Assembly (NCBI GenBank): GCA_029204225.1
Contig: MU832657.1
Coordinates: 1-64,000, forward strand
Length of the DNA stretch: 64,000 bases
Source: Diphasiastrum complanatum
Lineage: Eukaryota; Streptophyta; Lycopodiopsida; Lycopodiales; Lycopodiaceae
Reading direction: 5' to 3'
Shown: positions 11,192 through 20,344 of the stretch, piece after piece
How positions within the stretch are numbered: position 1 is the first letter of the stretch
Layout: the number at the start of each line of letters is the position of its first letter
Position numbers and translations under genes: made by a program
Notes under the pieces: generated by a model
Database searches by the model: none
What the model saw: the letters and a program-made list of their open reading frames with translations, nothing else
Told to the model about the DNA's origin: nothing

Positions 11192-11227
11192 ACCTAACAG
11201 TTCATGGTGTCAAAGCCATGGTTAGGT
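11192..11227 (+). other. Hairpin just downstream of the TRIM primer site
   Basis: ACCTAAC (11192-11198) pairs with GTTAGGT (11221-11227), and CATGG (11203-11207) with CCATG (11216-11220). This leaves a 4-nt bulge on one side and an 8-nt loop. The position is that of leader packaging or dimerisation signals in larger LTR elements; function is inference. Confidence 0.5.
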
Positions 11228-11287
11228 GGCCCAAGTTGTGGGGCAGGTGACAGCTAGGACCCCAACCAAGTGTGGCTTGAGGCGGGG

Positions 11288-11395
11288 CGTTGGAATATCA
11301 ATCCACACTCTAGAGAGAACTATCAAACATGGCAGATAGCTCAGTGGTAGAGCATCCCATCTGGCATCCATATTATGATTTATGGATTTCTAACA
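11288..11395 (+). repeat. TRIM right LTR, 108 bp, internally deleted
   Basis: It matches the left LTR except for a changed first base (CG for TG), one base change before the tRNA-like part, and a deletion that replaces 41 nt by CTGGC. This removes the anticodon arm, T arm and 3' acceptor strand, including the B box. Confidence 0.9.
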
Positions 11396-12509
11396 ACTTT
11401 GCTGTCAAACGAATTGCAAGAAAGGTACTCCAAGGTGGATTTTAGTGACGAACCCTTCACAAGGATGTCTATCAATTCACAAAAGCTTGCGATGTATGCC
11501 AACGCTATCGAAAGCCCGCTGAATTGGATCGGATGCTCTTGCAACCTATCATAGCCCAGAGCCCATTCAAAAAGTGGAGTATCAACTTTGTAGGACCGAC
11601 ACCTCCTGCTTCTCGTTATAGGCAAGCTAGATATATTATAGTAGCTACAGACTATCTTACCAAGTGGGTTGAAGCCAGAGCAGCCAAGACCACGACATGC
11701 ACCTACTTGCCTCCTATCTAGTCACTCATTAAAAGAGCACTCCCTACTATCCAAGGTGCAATGGCCAAGCTGAGTCATCTAACAAATTTTTTTGTGTGAT
11801 CATTACAAAGATGGTCAAGGCCAGCCGCACGGATTGGGAACACAAACTCCATGCAACACAATGGGCCTTCTGAACACCCCCTTCCAGCTTCTGTATGGTC
11901 AGGAAGCAATCATGCCAGTTGAGTTCATCATACCCAATCTCAGGTTAGCAGTGGAACATAGGCTAGACGAAAATCAATCAGTGCAAAAAAGACTTGATAA
12001 TCTCATGAAACTCCATGAGACGAGATTTTGTCTATACAAACTATGTTGGCCGAGAAGAACAAGCGGAAGTCATGGCATGATCGCCACTTGCAAAAGAAAT
12101 ATCTTGCAAAAGGAGAGCTTTTTTTGTTATAAAATGCCAAGGCTCACAAGGGCAAATCAAAATTTAGAGGAGAAGGTCCCTATTGAGTAGTCGAGGTACG
12201 ACTTAATGGAGTAGTCAAATCAGAATATCTAGAGGGGTTTCCGGATGGAACCTTAATCAATGGAAATCGTTAACGAAGATATTATATGCCTGACTATGAG
12301 CCCATCTCTAAATGTTGGAAGTAAATCTTGTTTGTGCTAGATCTACTTATGATGCCCTGTAGTATAGGGAGGATCGTCCACTTTCTAAGTTCCTACCAAG
12401 CTTCAAACAGAAATGCGGAAATAAAGAATAATGACGGAAGCACTAAAGCTTACCCAACTAGTGCTCGAACGGAAATGAAACTATCTAAGATGACCCAGAC
12501 GGACCACCA

Positions 12510-13399
12510 TGGTGGGATCTCTTAGAGAGGGACAACACAGGGAGGCCCCAGGACCATAGCACAGATGTTCTATGACCTGAACCTCCCTTTCATCATGGCC
12601 TCATCCCGCATCTTTCGAGAGACAGTCTCGAAGATTGCAGTTTGCGGGCCTAGCTACACACCACTTCACGGCCCTTTGCTCCAGGGCAGGTTACCGAGGT
12701 CAGAGAGAGACTAGCCACATTGCACGAGGGCTGGGATAGTTACGGCTGTTCCATCATGGTTGATGGGTGGACTGATCGTCGTAAATGTCCACTCATCAAC
12801 ATCATTGTTTCCAGCTGCTACGGTTCCATGTTCCTCCGCAACGTCGACGCCTCTGAGGCAGGGAGAGTGCACACGGCAGAGTACATGTACAACATCATCC
12901 GCTAGGCGATACAGGAGGTTGGGCCACAATGCGCTGTCCAGGTATTAGTTCTCTCATTGGTTGCTTGATCATTTACTGCGCAATGTGTTAACAAAGGTGT
13001 AGGGTGTTTTCAATTGATTGCAATGTGTTTTCAAGCTGTACATTAACTGAATCAATTGTTGGCTATAGGTTGTGACGGACAATGCGTCCCACTGCCGAGG
13101 TATGGGGGATCTTCTTATGGCAGAGTACCCCCGCTTCGCCTACCAGTTCATCATGCTCGAGCGGCTCCACCGGCTGAAGGGGGATTTGCAGCACATGGCC
13201 ACTTCCAACGAGTTCACGGCCATGGACTTGTCCCAGACCCCAGAGGGCTTGGCATTCCACGACATCCTCTTCATGGAGCCCTTCTGGTTTGATACGCAGC
13301 AGCTCAGGGATGTCATGCGTGCCATGTATTTTGTTATGAGGCACGTTGATTGCGAGCGGTGCACGAGGGGCCTTATATATGAGTTCATGGACCGCATAG
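12510..13399 (+). pseudogene. hAT transposase remnant (DUF659), plus strand, with intron
   Basis: Exon 1 (about 12,510-12,941) gives FYDLNLPFIMASSRIF, then after one frameshift HEGWDSYGCSIMVDGWTDRR, the DUF659 signature, and MFLRNVDASEAG. A stop interrupts it (IIR*AIQEV). Intron 12,942-13,068 (127 bp, GT...TATAG) joins in phase 0 to VVTDNASHCRGMGDLL at 13,069. The following AYQFIMLERL...HMATSNEF belongs well downstream in hAT proteins, so the segment normally holding the CAAHC motif is deleted after EYPRF. The block ends at LIYEFMDRIG with a GTGAGT donor. No TIRs or 8-bp target duplication were found. The GC content is higher than that of its surroundings. Confidence 0.75.
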
Positions 13400-14309
13400 G
13401 TGAGTCTCTCGCGCGTTCCGATCTGATTTATATAGTTCACCTAGCACCTCCAAAAATGGTTCTGTAGTGTACAATACAGGCACGTGCGGAACATTGTTTT
13501 GTGTGTGGTTCGTACCCCCTATTTTTTTAAACATTATTAACATTTTTCCTTCGTTTTCTTTATTTTTTGAAATTTAGAAAAAAGCCCCTGATAGATGTCC
13601 TGCTGCACATCTAGGAGGGGGGCTGTGGAATCGGGCGTTAACTTTTGTCCAGTCCACAGATCTGGAGCCCTGAATCTCTGAATGTGAATCCAGCAACATG
13701 TGCTTTTGATTAAGACTTAAGGACTGGCAGAAGCCCCAAATTCTGATTCATAAACCCATTTGTCAAGGGCCAATTCCGTAAACCATGCAGACTTTCCAGC
13801 TGGTTAAGATATCAGGCTTTTGAATCTCTTTGGGCTCACGGTCCTTTTGTTGACAAAAAAAATTCTTGTATGTCCTCATTTGTGCAAGTAGAACTTCTGA
13901 CCCCAAGGAAAGGAAACAAAGTCCTAAACAACTCATAACTTATTAGAAGACCCCTTAAAAGTTTTCTCATGTTTAAACTCTGGATATCAATCACAATACA
14001 TGTTCCAGTGTAACCTGTCTTTGAATGCTTTGTTCCCTTATGTGAACAATACCTTTTCCAAGTTCAATGAGAAACATATTCCATATTAAGAGGCTCTAAA
14101 TGTGCTGCAATTATCGGTTATATTGATACCTTTCATTTTTGTTGTCTTTGACAGGCTTGATCATCATTCTGAATGTACTCAGTATAGAAGCATACGTTTT
14201 CTTAATGTCACTGTGTATTTCTCTTTGATTCTGATATCACTGCAGTAGAGTCTATAATTCTTCTATGAAGTATTCATACGTGTACATTCTGCTCCCATCA
14301 TTGTTACAG
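13400..14309. other. Non-coding DNA upstream of the terminal exon
   Basis: It has no recognisable coding or repeat feature. It ends in a pyrimidine-rich tract and TTGTTACAG acceptor. It probably belongs to the intron of the host gene. Confidence 0.4.
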
Positions 14310-14489
14310 GATCCAACTGAAACTGAAACAGAAGAGCAAAGAAAGAGACGGGAGTTTGAGGAAATCAGAAATTCATATGCTAGTTTAGAAACTTCGTATA
14401 ATAAGTTTCTAGTTGACAGCGGGCTATCTAGGTCTGGATATTGGCGAGGCGGAGTTCCTTCTGCAACTCAAGATTTGGATACTACTTAA
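14310..14489 (+). CDS. Probable terminal exon of the unrecognised host gene
   Basis: It opens in phase 0 after TTGTTACAG and encodes 59 residues before TAA. It starts DPTETETEEQRKRREFEE, a highly charged, probably helical stretch, continues with YASLETSYNKFLVDSGLSRS and GYWRGGVP, and ends DLDTT. The composition and clean frame contrast with the decayed transposons around it, suggesting selection. The phase matches the exon ending at 6856 (HDIENQM). I do not recognise the family. Alternatively the two exons could belong to different genes, or other exons may lie hidden between them. Confidence 0.55.
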   Translation, partial: DPTETETEEQRKRREFEEIRNSYASLETSYNKFLVDSGLSRSGYWRGGVPSATQDLDTT

Positions 14490-15328
14490 AGAATATTATA
14501 ATTTTCCAGTATTACCAAGAAGTGATCTTGAATAGCAGAAAAACAAAGGAGCTGCGCACCACATCACATGTGGCATTATCATGAACTTGTGCTTGTGACG
14601 CTCTGTTGTGTCAATTAGGCTTCCCAATGTTTTTTTTCAAGGTTTGTATGATTCTAGTCAACTTGTGGTAAATGCAGTTATTTAAATTTCCAAGACTTGG
14701 GAGGCCCAAGCATTGTACAAGATAGTTATTGATTCTTCCTCTATAGATGTTATTATAGGAAACTTTGGCATCCACCTTGTATTATCCGAGGGGTGACTTA
14801 CACTTCTACATCCTTTGGTATATTCCAAGGGTATATTCTAAGCAATCCGGTCCACTGGTTATCAGCAGTCTTTAGAAAGTCTGCTTAAAGTTTCGTGGTA
14901 ATGTTGTTTCAAAATCTTTGTTGATTTATGTTACAAGTTTCTAAGACACCCTTTTTTCAAATTCAGTGCAAATGCCCAGCTTCTTGTATAAGTTACCTGT
15001 CTTCATTTATTGAATCTTGGTTTGTCCATGTTGGAACTTATCTTGATGAATAACTTTTATCTTGATAGGGTTGTCCTTCAAACGAATTATTTTTAAGTCT
15101 CTGCTGTATTCAAACTAAAAACCTTGCTTAAGAATGCAATTTATTTGCAAAAAGTGGTATACCTTAGATATAGCATTGGCAAGCTGATTTCTAGGTTCAG
15201 ATCAACTTCTTATGTTTAATATTTTAAATATAAAAGACATGAAAATCCCACCAAGATTTAGATGTGACCTATCTGCAAATTACCACCCATGTAAAAAAAA
15301 GCTTGTGACAATGCTTAACTCAATTCAC
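14490..15328 (+). other. 3' UTR and downstream non-coding DNA
   Basis: T-rich sequence after the TAA at 14,487-14,489, with no further frames of note until the copia LTR at 15,329. A polyadenylation site cannot be fixed. Confidence 0.4.
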
Positions 15329-15975
15329 TGTGAAAATATGGCAAAATCTAGCTTTGTTATTTTGCAATTTTTGTTTGAGAGAAAAACTCACACACGTGGA
15401 GCATGTTCCCACGTGTGGAAAATAGACAAAAATATCTTAATTATGTTGAGTTAGGGGTACTCAAGTTTTGATCCAGCCAAGTGTTTGATGTTGATTAGGC
15501 CATTTTTGGCATTAGAGGCAAAATAGGCAAGTACACATGGCAAGTTGTGATTAGGCCAAAAGTAGGTTGTGATGTAGCTCCAGCCAAGTTAGGCTTATGA
15601 CATTTGTCAAGTCTAGATTTGGTGTGTGGCATGTGTCCACGTGTTGGCATGAGAGTTAGTGACTAATCAAAAAGCTAGAATCTATCAAAATGGTCCAATC
15701 AAGAATAAGAGCTCGTATGTCACTTAACCAATAGGATTTTGAGGAGGAAAAAAAGAGGTCCAATCATATTTCACTCCCCTCTACCTCGCGTAGCTACATA
15801 TAGGAGCATAATCTATTTGTATGGGAAGTTTTTTGAGTTATGAGACTTAGTGATTTATGCAATTCTAGCATGCTAAAATTGATGATTTCTATTGTAGCTA
15901 AATCTAGATGTGCATCCAAATTTGGTCAATATCTTAGAGATCCATTAAGTATGTTTTGGATATGTTCTTTTCACA
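15329..15975 (+). repeat. Copia LTR (647 bp) of the 15-19 kb composite
   Basis: It begins TGTGAAAATATGG and ends TTTTCACA, the same ends as the LTRs of the other copia elements in the window (TGTGAAAATTG...TTTTCACA at 55-61 kb). CACGTG cores occur at 15393, 15410 and 15638. A tRNA-iMet-like primer site follows directly. No matching LTR is visible on the other side. Confidence 0.75.
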
Positions 15976-15987
15976 TGGTATCAGAGT
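15976..15987 (+). promoter_or_regulatory. Primer binding site, tRNA-iMet type
   Basis: TGGTATCAGAGT differs from the canonical site at its last base and abuts the LTR end. The leader 15,988-16,545 is non-coding. Confidence 0.8.
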
Positions 15988-16545
15988 AGGTTTCAGGCCA
16001 AAGTTGGTGGAGGTGGGGGTTAAGTGGATCTGGAGGTGTTTCTAGCTCAAATCTTGCATTTTCAAGTATAAAAAGTGGATCTTTGTGATCCAAGAATCAT
16101 TTTAGGTCAAATCACTTGGAGTAGGCCGATTTTTGAAACCACTTACTGGAATGTGGAGACAAAATTGCATATGATTGTGTATGCTATATTCTTCTAGATG
16201 ATCTATCAAGATTCTGGGTTTTGCATATAGTTTTTGCTTGATTCAATATTTTGCATTTTTGGAAGAACCCTAAATTTGATAGGATCTCTTGATTTTAAGT
16301 TGTTGGAATTTTTCATGAGTGTGTTTCAATCTTAGGTGATGGCAAAAGTTCATCATATTGTGTTTAGATCTACTGTGATCAAGAAATCAACATTCTATGT
16401 GCTATAAGATTTGCTAGAAGAGAGAAAAGGAGAGGCTAGGTTGTTTCCATATCTTTGTGATTTCTTATTGAGTTTCATTTGTTGATTTTCAAAAGAGATC
16501 AAGTGCATTGGAACAGGTTCAAAGAGAGGATCAGATCATTGCAAC

Positions 16546-16656
16546 ATGGCAACCTCAAGTGGCTTCATGTTGGAAGGCACTGATAGGCTCACCTCAACAA
16601 ATTATTCTATTTGGAAGGTGAGGACGGAATCTTTGCTTGAGATGAATGATTTGATG
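16546..16656 (+). pseudogene. Start of copia gag, cut off by inverted pol
   Basis: MATSSGFMLEGTDRLTSTNY, then SIWKVRTESLLEMNDLM, is the N-terminus of the Gag polyprotein shared by all TGTGA-LTR copia copies here. At about 16,656 the match stops and the next bases are the reverse complement of a pol linker, so the remaining plus-strand frame to 16,794 is not Gag. Confidence 0.75.
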
Positions 16657-17431
16657 TCATCAATATCAAGAATGCTAGATCCAACATCAATGTCATCAAT
16701 GTTATCAACATCAAGAATGCCATCAACATCAAGAATGTTAGATCCAACATCTACACCACCACTTGAAGAAACTTTTGGAAAGCTTCCCTCATAAAAAATG
16801 CCATCTCTTCCAATGACCACTTTCTTAGTTGAAGGAATATGAACTTTGTAAGCCTAGCTCACCTCACTATAACCAACAAATTTACCTTTCTTTGAAAATG
16901 GATCCTCCTTTGTCCTATCATAAAGTGTAATGTTGAAATAGCAAACTCATCCAAACGTTTTGAAAAACTTGACATTCGGCCTTCTACCAAGCAATACTTC
17001 AATTGCATCCAATACCACACTCGGCCATCTATTTCATAGAAAATTAGCACACAACAAAGCTTGATCCCAAAAGGATTTGGGAAGAGCACCTAACCTCATG
17101 GCTTTGGCTCCTTCACATAAGGTCCTATTCTTCCTCTCGGCCACTCCATCTGGTTGTGGTGTCCTTAGGCTTGTGTACTCACTCTTGATCCCATTTGCAT
17201 CACAAAATGCCTTGAACTTGGTAGAAATGTACTCACCACCATTGTCCACTTGATTTTTGTAGAGAATTGGACCTCCATTGCAATCTTGAACTTGACAAAG
17301 ACATCAAACACCTCATCTTTGATCTTTAGTAGATAAACCCAACAAAATCTACTACAATAATCAATAAAAGTCACATACATCTTAGCACTTCCATTGCTAA
17401 TTGTAGTAACACCATGAATATCCGAATGCAA
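16657..17431 (-). pseudogene. Copia integrase and linker (inverted, broken)
   Basis: On the minus strand, 17,431-17,165 gives MHSDIHGVTTISNG and YVTFIDYCSRFCWVYLL (first catalytic Asp region). 17,249-17,034 gives DNGGEYISTKFKAF, then GVAERKNRTLCEG (second Asp and Glu). The tail 16,820-16,657 reads VVIGRDGIFYEG followed by an imperfect ILDVD/DVGSSILDID repeat. Frameshifts at about 17,240 and 17,060 break it. RT and RNase H are absent, because the sequence is joined to the plus-strand gag start. Confidence 0.75.
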
Positions 17432-17520
17432 AAGTTGAAAAAGCTTACTTGGCCTTGATGTAGATCTCTTATAAGGTAACCTATGTGACTTTTATAAAGC
17501 ACATTGCTCACAAACATGAT

Positions 17521-18066
17521 TCATGCTTGATAAAGAATTGGGAAGACCAAAAACAACTTGCCTCTTTGCCACCACCTCCAATGACTTGTAGTTGAGATGC
17601 CCAATCTCTTGTGCCATACCTCTTGCATTAACAATTGCTTCTTTGCCATACATCCAACTTGCTTAGCAACAACACAAGCATCAAGTTTGAACAACTTACC
17701 TTGCCTCTTCCCTTTTGCAATCAATTCATCCTCCTCCTTGATCAAACAAGCATCACCATCAAACTCCACTTTAAAATCCCTTGTCAAGCATTTGACTCAC
17801 ACTAAGAAGGTTCTTAGTGATAGATGGAATGAACAAAACATCTTTCAAATTCACATTCCTATTAGTAGAGAAGGAAATAGGAATTGTACAATCCCTTTGA
17901 TTGCACACTCACCATCAATGGCCGTGTAGATTACCTCCTTCTTGTCACCTTCAAATTCCATCAACGATGAATAATACTCCTCATGATATTTCATATTTGA
18001 TGTAGCTCCACTATAAATCCACCAAGGATCAATATCTCCATGATTAGCCAACAAGCAAGATGACAT
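17521..18066 (-). pseudogene. Copia protease and GAG_pre-integrase region (inverted, broken)
   Basis: The 18,066 frame has DPWWIYSGATSNMKYHEEYY. The protease active site, DSGA in relatives, here reads YSGA, so the catalytic Asp is lost. 17,787-17,521 carries KVEFDGDACLIKEEDELIAK and EVWHKRLGI, the integrase zinc-region start. The segments are separated by frameshifts. Confidence 0.75.
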
Positions 18067-18138
18067 AACAGAAACATCATTTGAATTTTGTTCATCAACA
18101 CCATCTTCATCAAGAGTTAGATTGGTTTGTTTCTCACC

Positions 18139-18943
18139 TTAATCTCTCTTCTCCTTGAAACAATCACTAGAAAAATGTCCTTTGACTCCACAATAGAAAA
18201 ATTTTAGCTTGGATATATGTTTCTTCTTGACAACAAAATTAGAAGGCTCACCTTGATCTTGCCCTTTGGACCATTTGCTTTTGCCTTTACCTTTGAACTT
18301 GCCTTTTGAGAACGTAGCTTCCTCCTCTCCAACTTGAGATGTAGAAGTAGATCCTCCTCTTGACTGGAGTCTAAACTCTTTAGCCACCAAGACCTCTTGC
18401 AAGTCCTCCATACTTGGCAATGTCTTCTAAATAGCAAAATTTTGCACCAAATGAGTGATCATCTAACAAGCCATTAAGAACAACTTGAACAAGCTCCACA
18501 TCCTTAATGCTTTCACTAATGAATGCCAATTCATCACTCAAAGCTTTAACTCTCAAAACAGAAGCATGAACACCTTCATCTTTTATTTTGAAGAATTTGA
18601 AATTTTTTCCTCCTTAGAGTTACAACCGTGAAGTAGACTTGGACTCATAAACCTTCTTCAAAGATTCCCAAGCCTCACTAGATGTTGTGCACTTACCAAC
18701 TTCCTTGAGAAGTTCATTAGTCACATTCATCTTGATCACATGTAGAGATTTCTTTGCCCTCTTGTCATACCTCAATTGTTTTTGAGGTTCCAAAGGTCTC
18801 TCCTCCACACCTACAACAATATACATCAAATCATTCATCTTAAGCAAATATTTCATCCTCACCTTCCAAGTATAATTTGTCGAGGTAAGCCTATCATTGC
18901 CTTTCAACATGAAGCCACTCGAAGTTGCCATGTTGGAATGATC
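18139..18943 (-). pseudogene. Copia gag (inverted, broken), partly inside duplication unit 1
   Basis: Gag starts at 18,943 with MATSSGFMLKGNDRLTSTNY and continues VGVEERPLEPQKQLRYDKRA and NELLKEVGKCTTSSEAWESL to about 18,620. Further down, 18,420-18,139 gives MPSMEDLQEVLVAKEFRLQS and the zinc knuckle CGVKGHFSSDCFKE; the first Cys of CxxC survives in FFYCGVK. Frameshifts occur at about 18,610 and 18,430. The 18,596-18,943 part is duplicated at 25,622-25,970. Confidence 0.75.
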
Positions 18944-19430
18944 CGATCTTCTCTTTGAACATGTTCCAATGCACTCTTGAAAATCCAAAAATGAAACAAA
19001 GATATGGATGCTGAATTCACACATGTGGGACGCCCTACACATGTATTTTTGATCTCCTAAGCCCAATAACACCATAAAGATCAGACTAGCATTGGTTGTC
19101 AAAAGGAAAGCTGATCATACAAGCAATATTATTGTGTTACAAGCAAGATCTGTCAACAAAACATAAGACTAGGCATCATAAATGCCTCTACTCGGCTAGA
19201 GAGAGAAAATAGCAAGTACAAAACTCGTGGAGAGAGAGAGAGGGCACAAAGAGCTTGTCTCCAAATTTGCATTACACACAAATGTTATCATTTTCTCAAT
19301 GAGAGTACATCACATATATATAGATCCATGGACTCTCCTCCTACTTTGAGTTGAATTGGAGTTGTAAGTCCACCTCTCAAGCTATCTAGACTTATTCAAG
19401 CCACCTCACTATGTCTAATTGTGCCACCTA
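18944..19430 (-). other. Leader or promoter region upstream of the inverted gag
   Basis: On the minus strand it contains GGATCTATATATATGTGATG (TATA-like, about 19,310-19,330), a CT-rich stretch, and CACATGTG motifs near 19,020, then the gag leader shared with 16,490-16,545. It may be LTR plus leader, but no primer site or TG/CA boundaries are evident. It is repeated at 25,970-26,455. Confidence 0.45.
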
Positions 19431-19435
19431 GTCTT

Positions 19436-20089
19436 TGTGAAGGATTTCAGATCATTCAAGATCCAATCCATGTCCCTGACCTATGGTTACAATAAGGAGC
19501 AAACCAACAATCCTGCCAATGTAGAAAAATCAGCATCTACATACAAAATGAGATGCAAACTCTAAGAGATATTGATCAAATATGAACCAAAACATAAAAT
19601 ATGTTTGCTGTCCATACAATTACAAAACCTACTATATTTCACACGTGTGGAACTGAAAATAGCAATAAATGATCATTCTACACATAGAATTGCAAGATAA
19701 CATCATGAGAGTGCACCAATGAGTAGTAGAACCCAAAGAGAATCCTGTATAATGATGAAATGAGAGAGAGAAGAGAGAAGATATGTCTCTCCACGAGTTA
19801 CATCCTTTTATAGAGTTTTCAAACCACTATTTGGCCACTTGGCTTTCCCTCCAAAATGTAAACCCTACTATTTTTGGGTCTAGATTCAATGTACCCGAAG
19901 TTCAAATTTGAATCTCTCTCAAACTCGACTACCAACTTTCCCACACTTTCAAAAAGTGTTTATTGAATGTATTTTAAACTAATATAACTTCAGAAAGTTT
20001 ATCTCTAAGTCTAAAATGAGTTTTGGCCTCTTATTGACAATTAACCAAAATATGACTAAACTAGACTAAACTAGTTGAAATCTCTCACA
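19436..20089 (-). repeat. Element A 3' LTR, unit 1 (654 bp)
   Basis: Ends TGTGAAGG...CTCTCACA on the plus strand. It carries CACACGTGTGG (core 19,642) and matches the 26,461 LTR more closely than its own 5' partner (for example TGACCTATGG against TGATCTTTGG). Confidence 0.9.
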
Positions 20090-20270
20090 CTCCCTCTTCA
20101 ACTAGTTTTGGCATAGTTTTGACAATAGAACTTTGATCCAACTTTAGAATGATCTCCATCCTAAGTATAGATCTCCTTTCTAAGGTTCTAAAGTATCTTT
20201 CATAATTGATATAGAGAATAGTGTCCAAAATGGATACTTCACTATTTCTTACATCAATTTTACACATCAA
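20085..20270 (-). pseudogene. Copia Pol C-terminal remnant of element A
   Basis: The last residues KTMPKLVEEGV resemble the end of the 55.7-kb copia Pol (TMLKLASNVEEGV). The stop codon is formed by the first bases of the 3' LTR. The upstream part is not recognisable as RNase H. Confidence 0.55.
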
Positions 20271-20344
20271 GATATAACTAGAACATGAAGACCTAAATAG
20301 AATGTGAATGAAATGATTCTTCCATGTTTCAAACTTTGAACTCT

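Larger units (their letters stand above)
11028..11395 (+). mobile_element. TRIM (miniature LTR retrotransposon) with tRNA-like LTR
   Basis: Two direct repeats (11028-11171 and 11288-11395) flank 116 bp of non-coding DNA. The left LTR starts TGTTGGAATATC; both end GATTTCTAACA. TGGTATCAGAGCC, the tRNA-iMet primer site, follows the left LTR without a gap. The internal part ends in a purine-rich TTGAGGCGGGG before the right LTR. ACTTT is duplicated at 11023-11027 and 11396-11400. With only 368 bp and no coding capacity, it fits the TRIM class, which depends on other elements for enzymes. The right LTR has C for T at its first base and a 36-bp deletion. Confidence 0.9.
10886..12325 (+). pseudogene. 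Gypsy integrase and C-terminal region, split by a TRIM
   Basis: Before the insertion the frame reads HEGVGGGHF, the first zinc-binding His of the integrase. After it the frame resumes with KRIARKVL, then CDVCQRYRKP (zinc Cys pair), WSINFVGP and YIIVATDYLTKWVEA (first catalytic Asp region). The middle of the catalytic core is missing near 11,715. The C-terminal part follows (LLYGQEAIMPVEF, 11,792-12,190). The frame is continuous across the TRIM once the insert and one target duplicate are ignored. Confidence 0.75.
8940..12330 (+). mobile_element. Decayed Ty3/gypsy retrotransposon carrying a TRIM insertion
   Basis: Protease-linker, RT, RNase H and integrase remnants follow one another on the plus strand in gypsy order, with many frameshifts and stops. 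No LTRs are recognisable at either side. The copy is interrupted at 11,028-11,395 by a miniature LTR element and is followed immediately by a hAT remnant. Confidence 0.8.

Noticed and set aside
11329-11360. Second tRNA-like gene in the right TRIM LTR
   Set aside because: Only the 5' acceptor strand, D arm and A box remain; the T arm and B box are deleted, so it cannot be called a tRNA.
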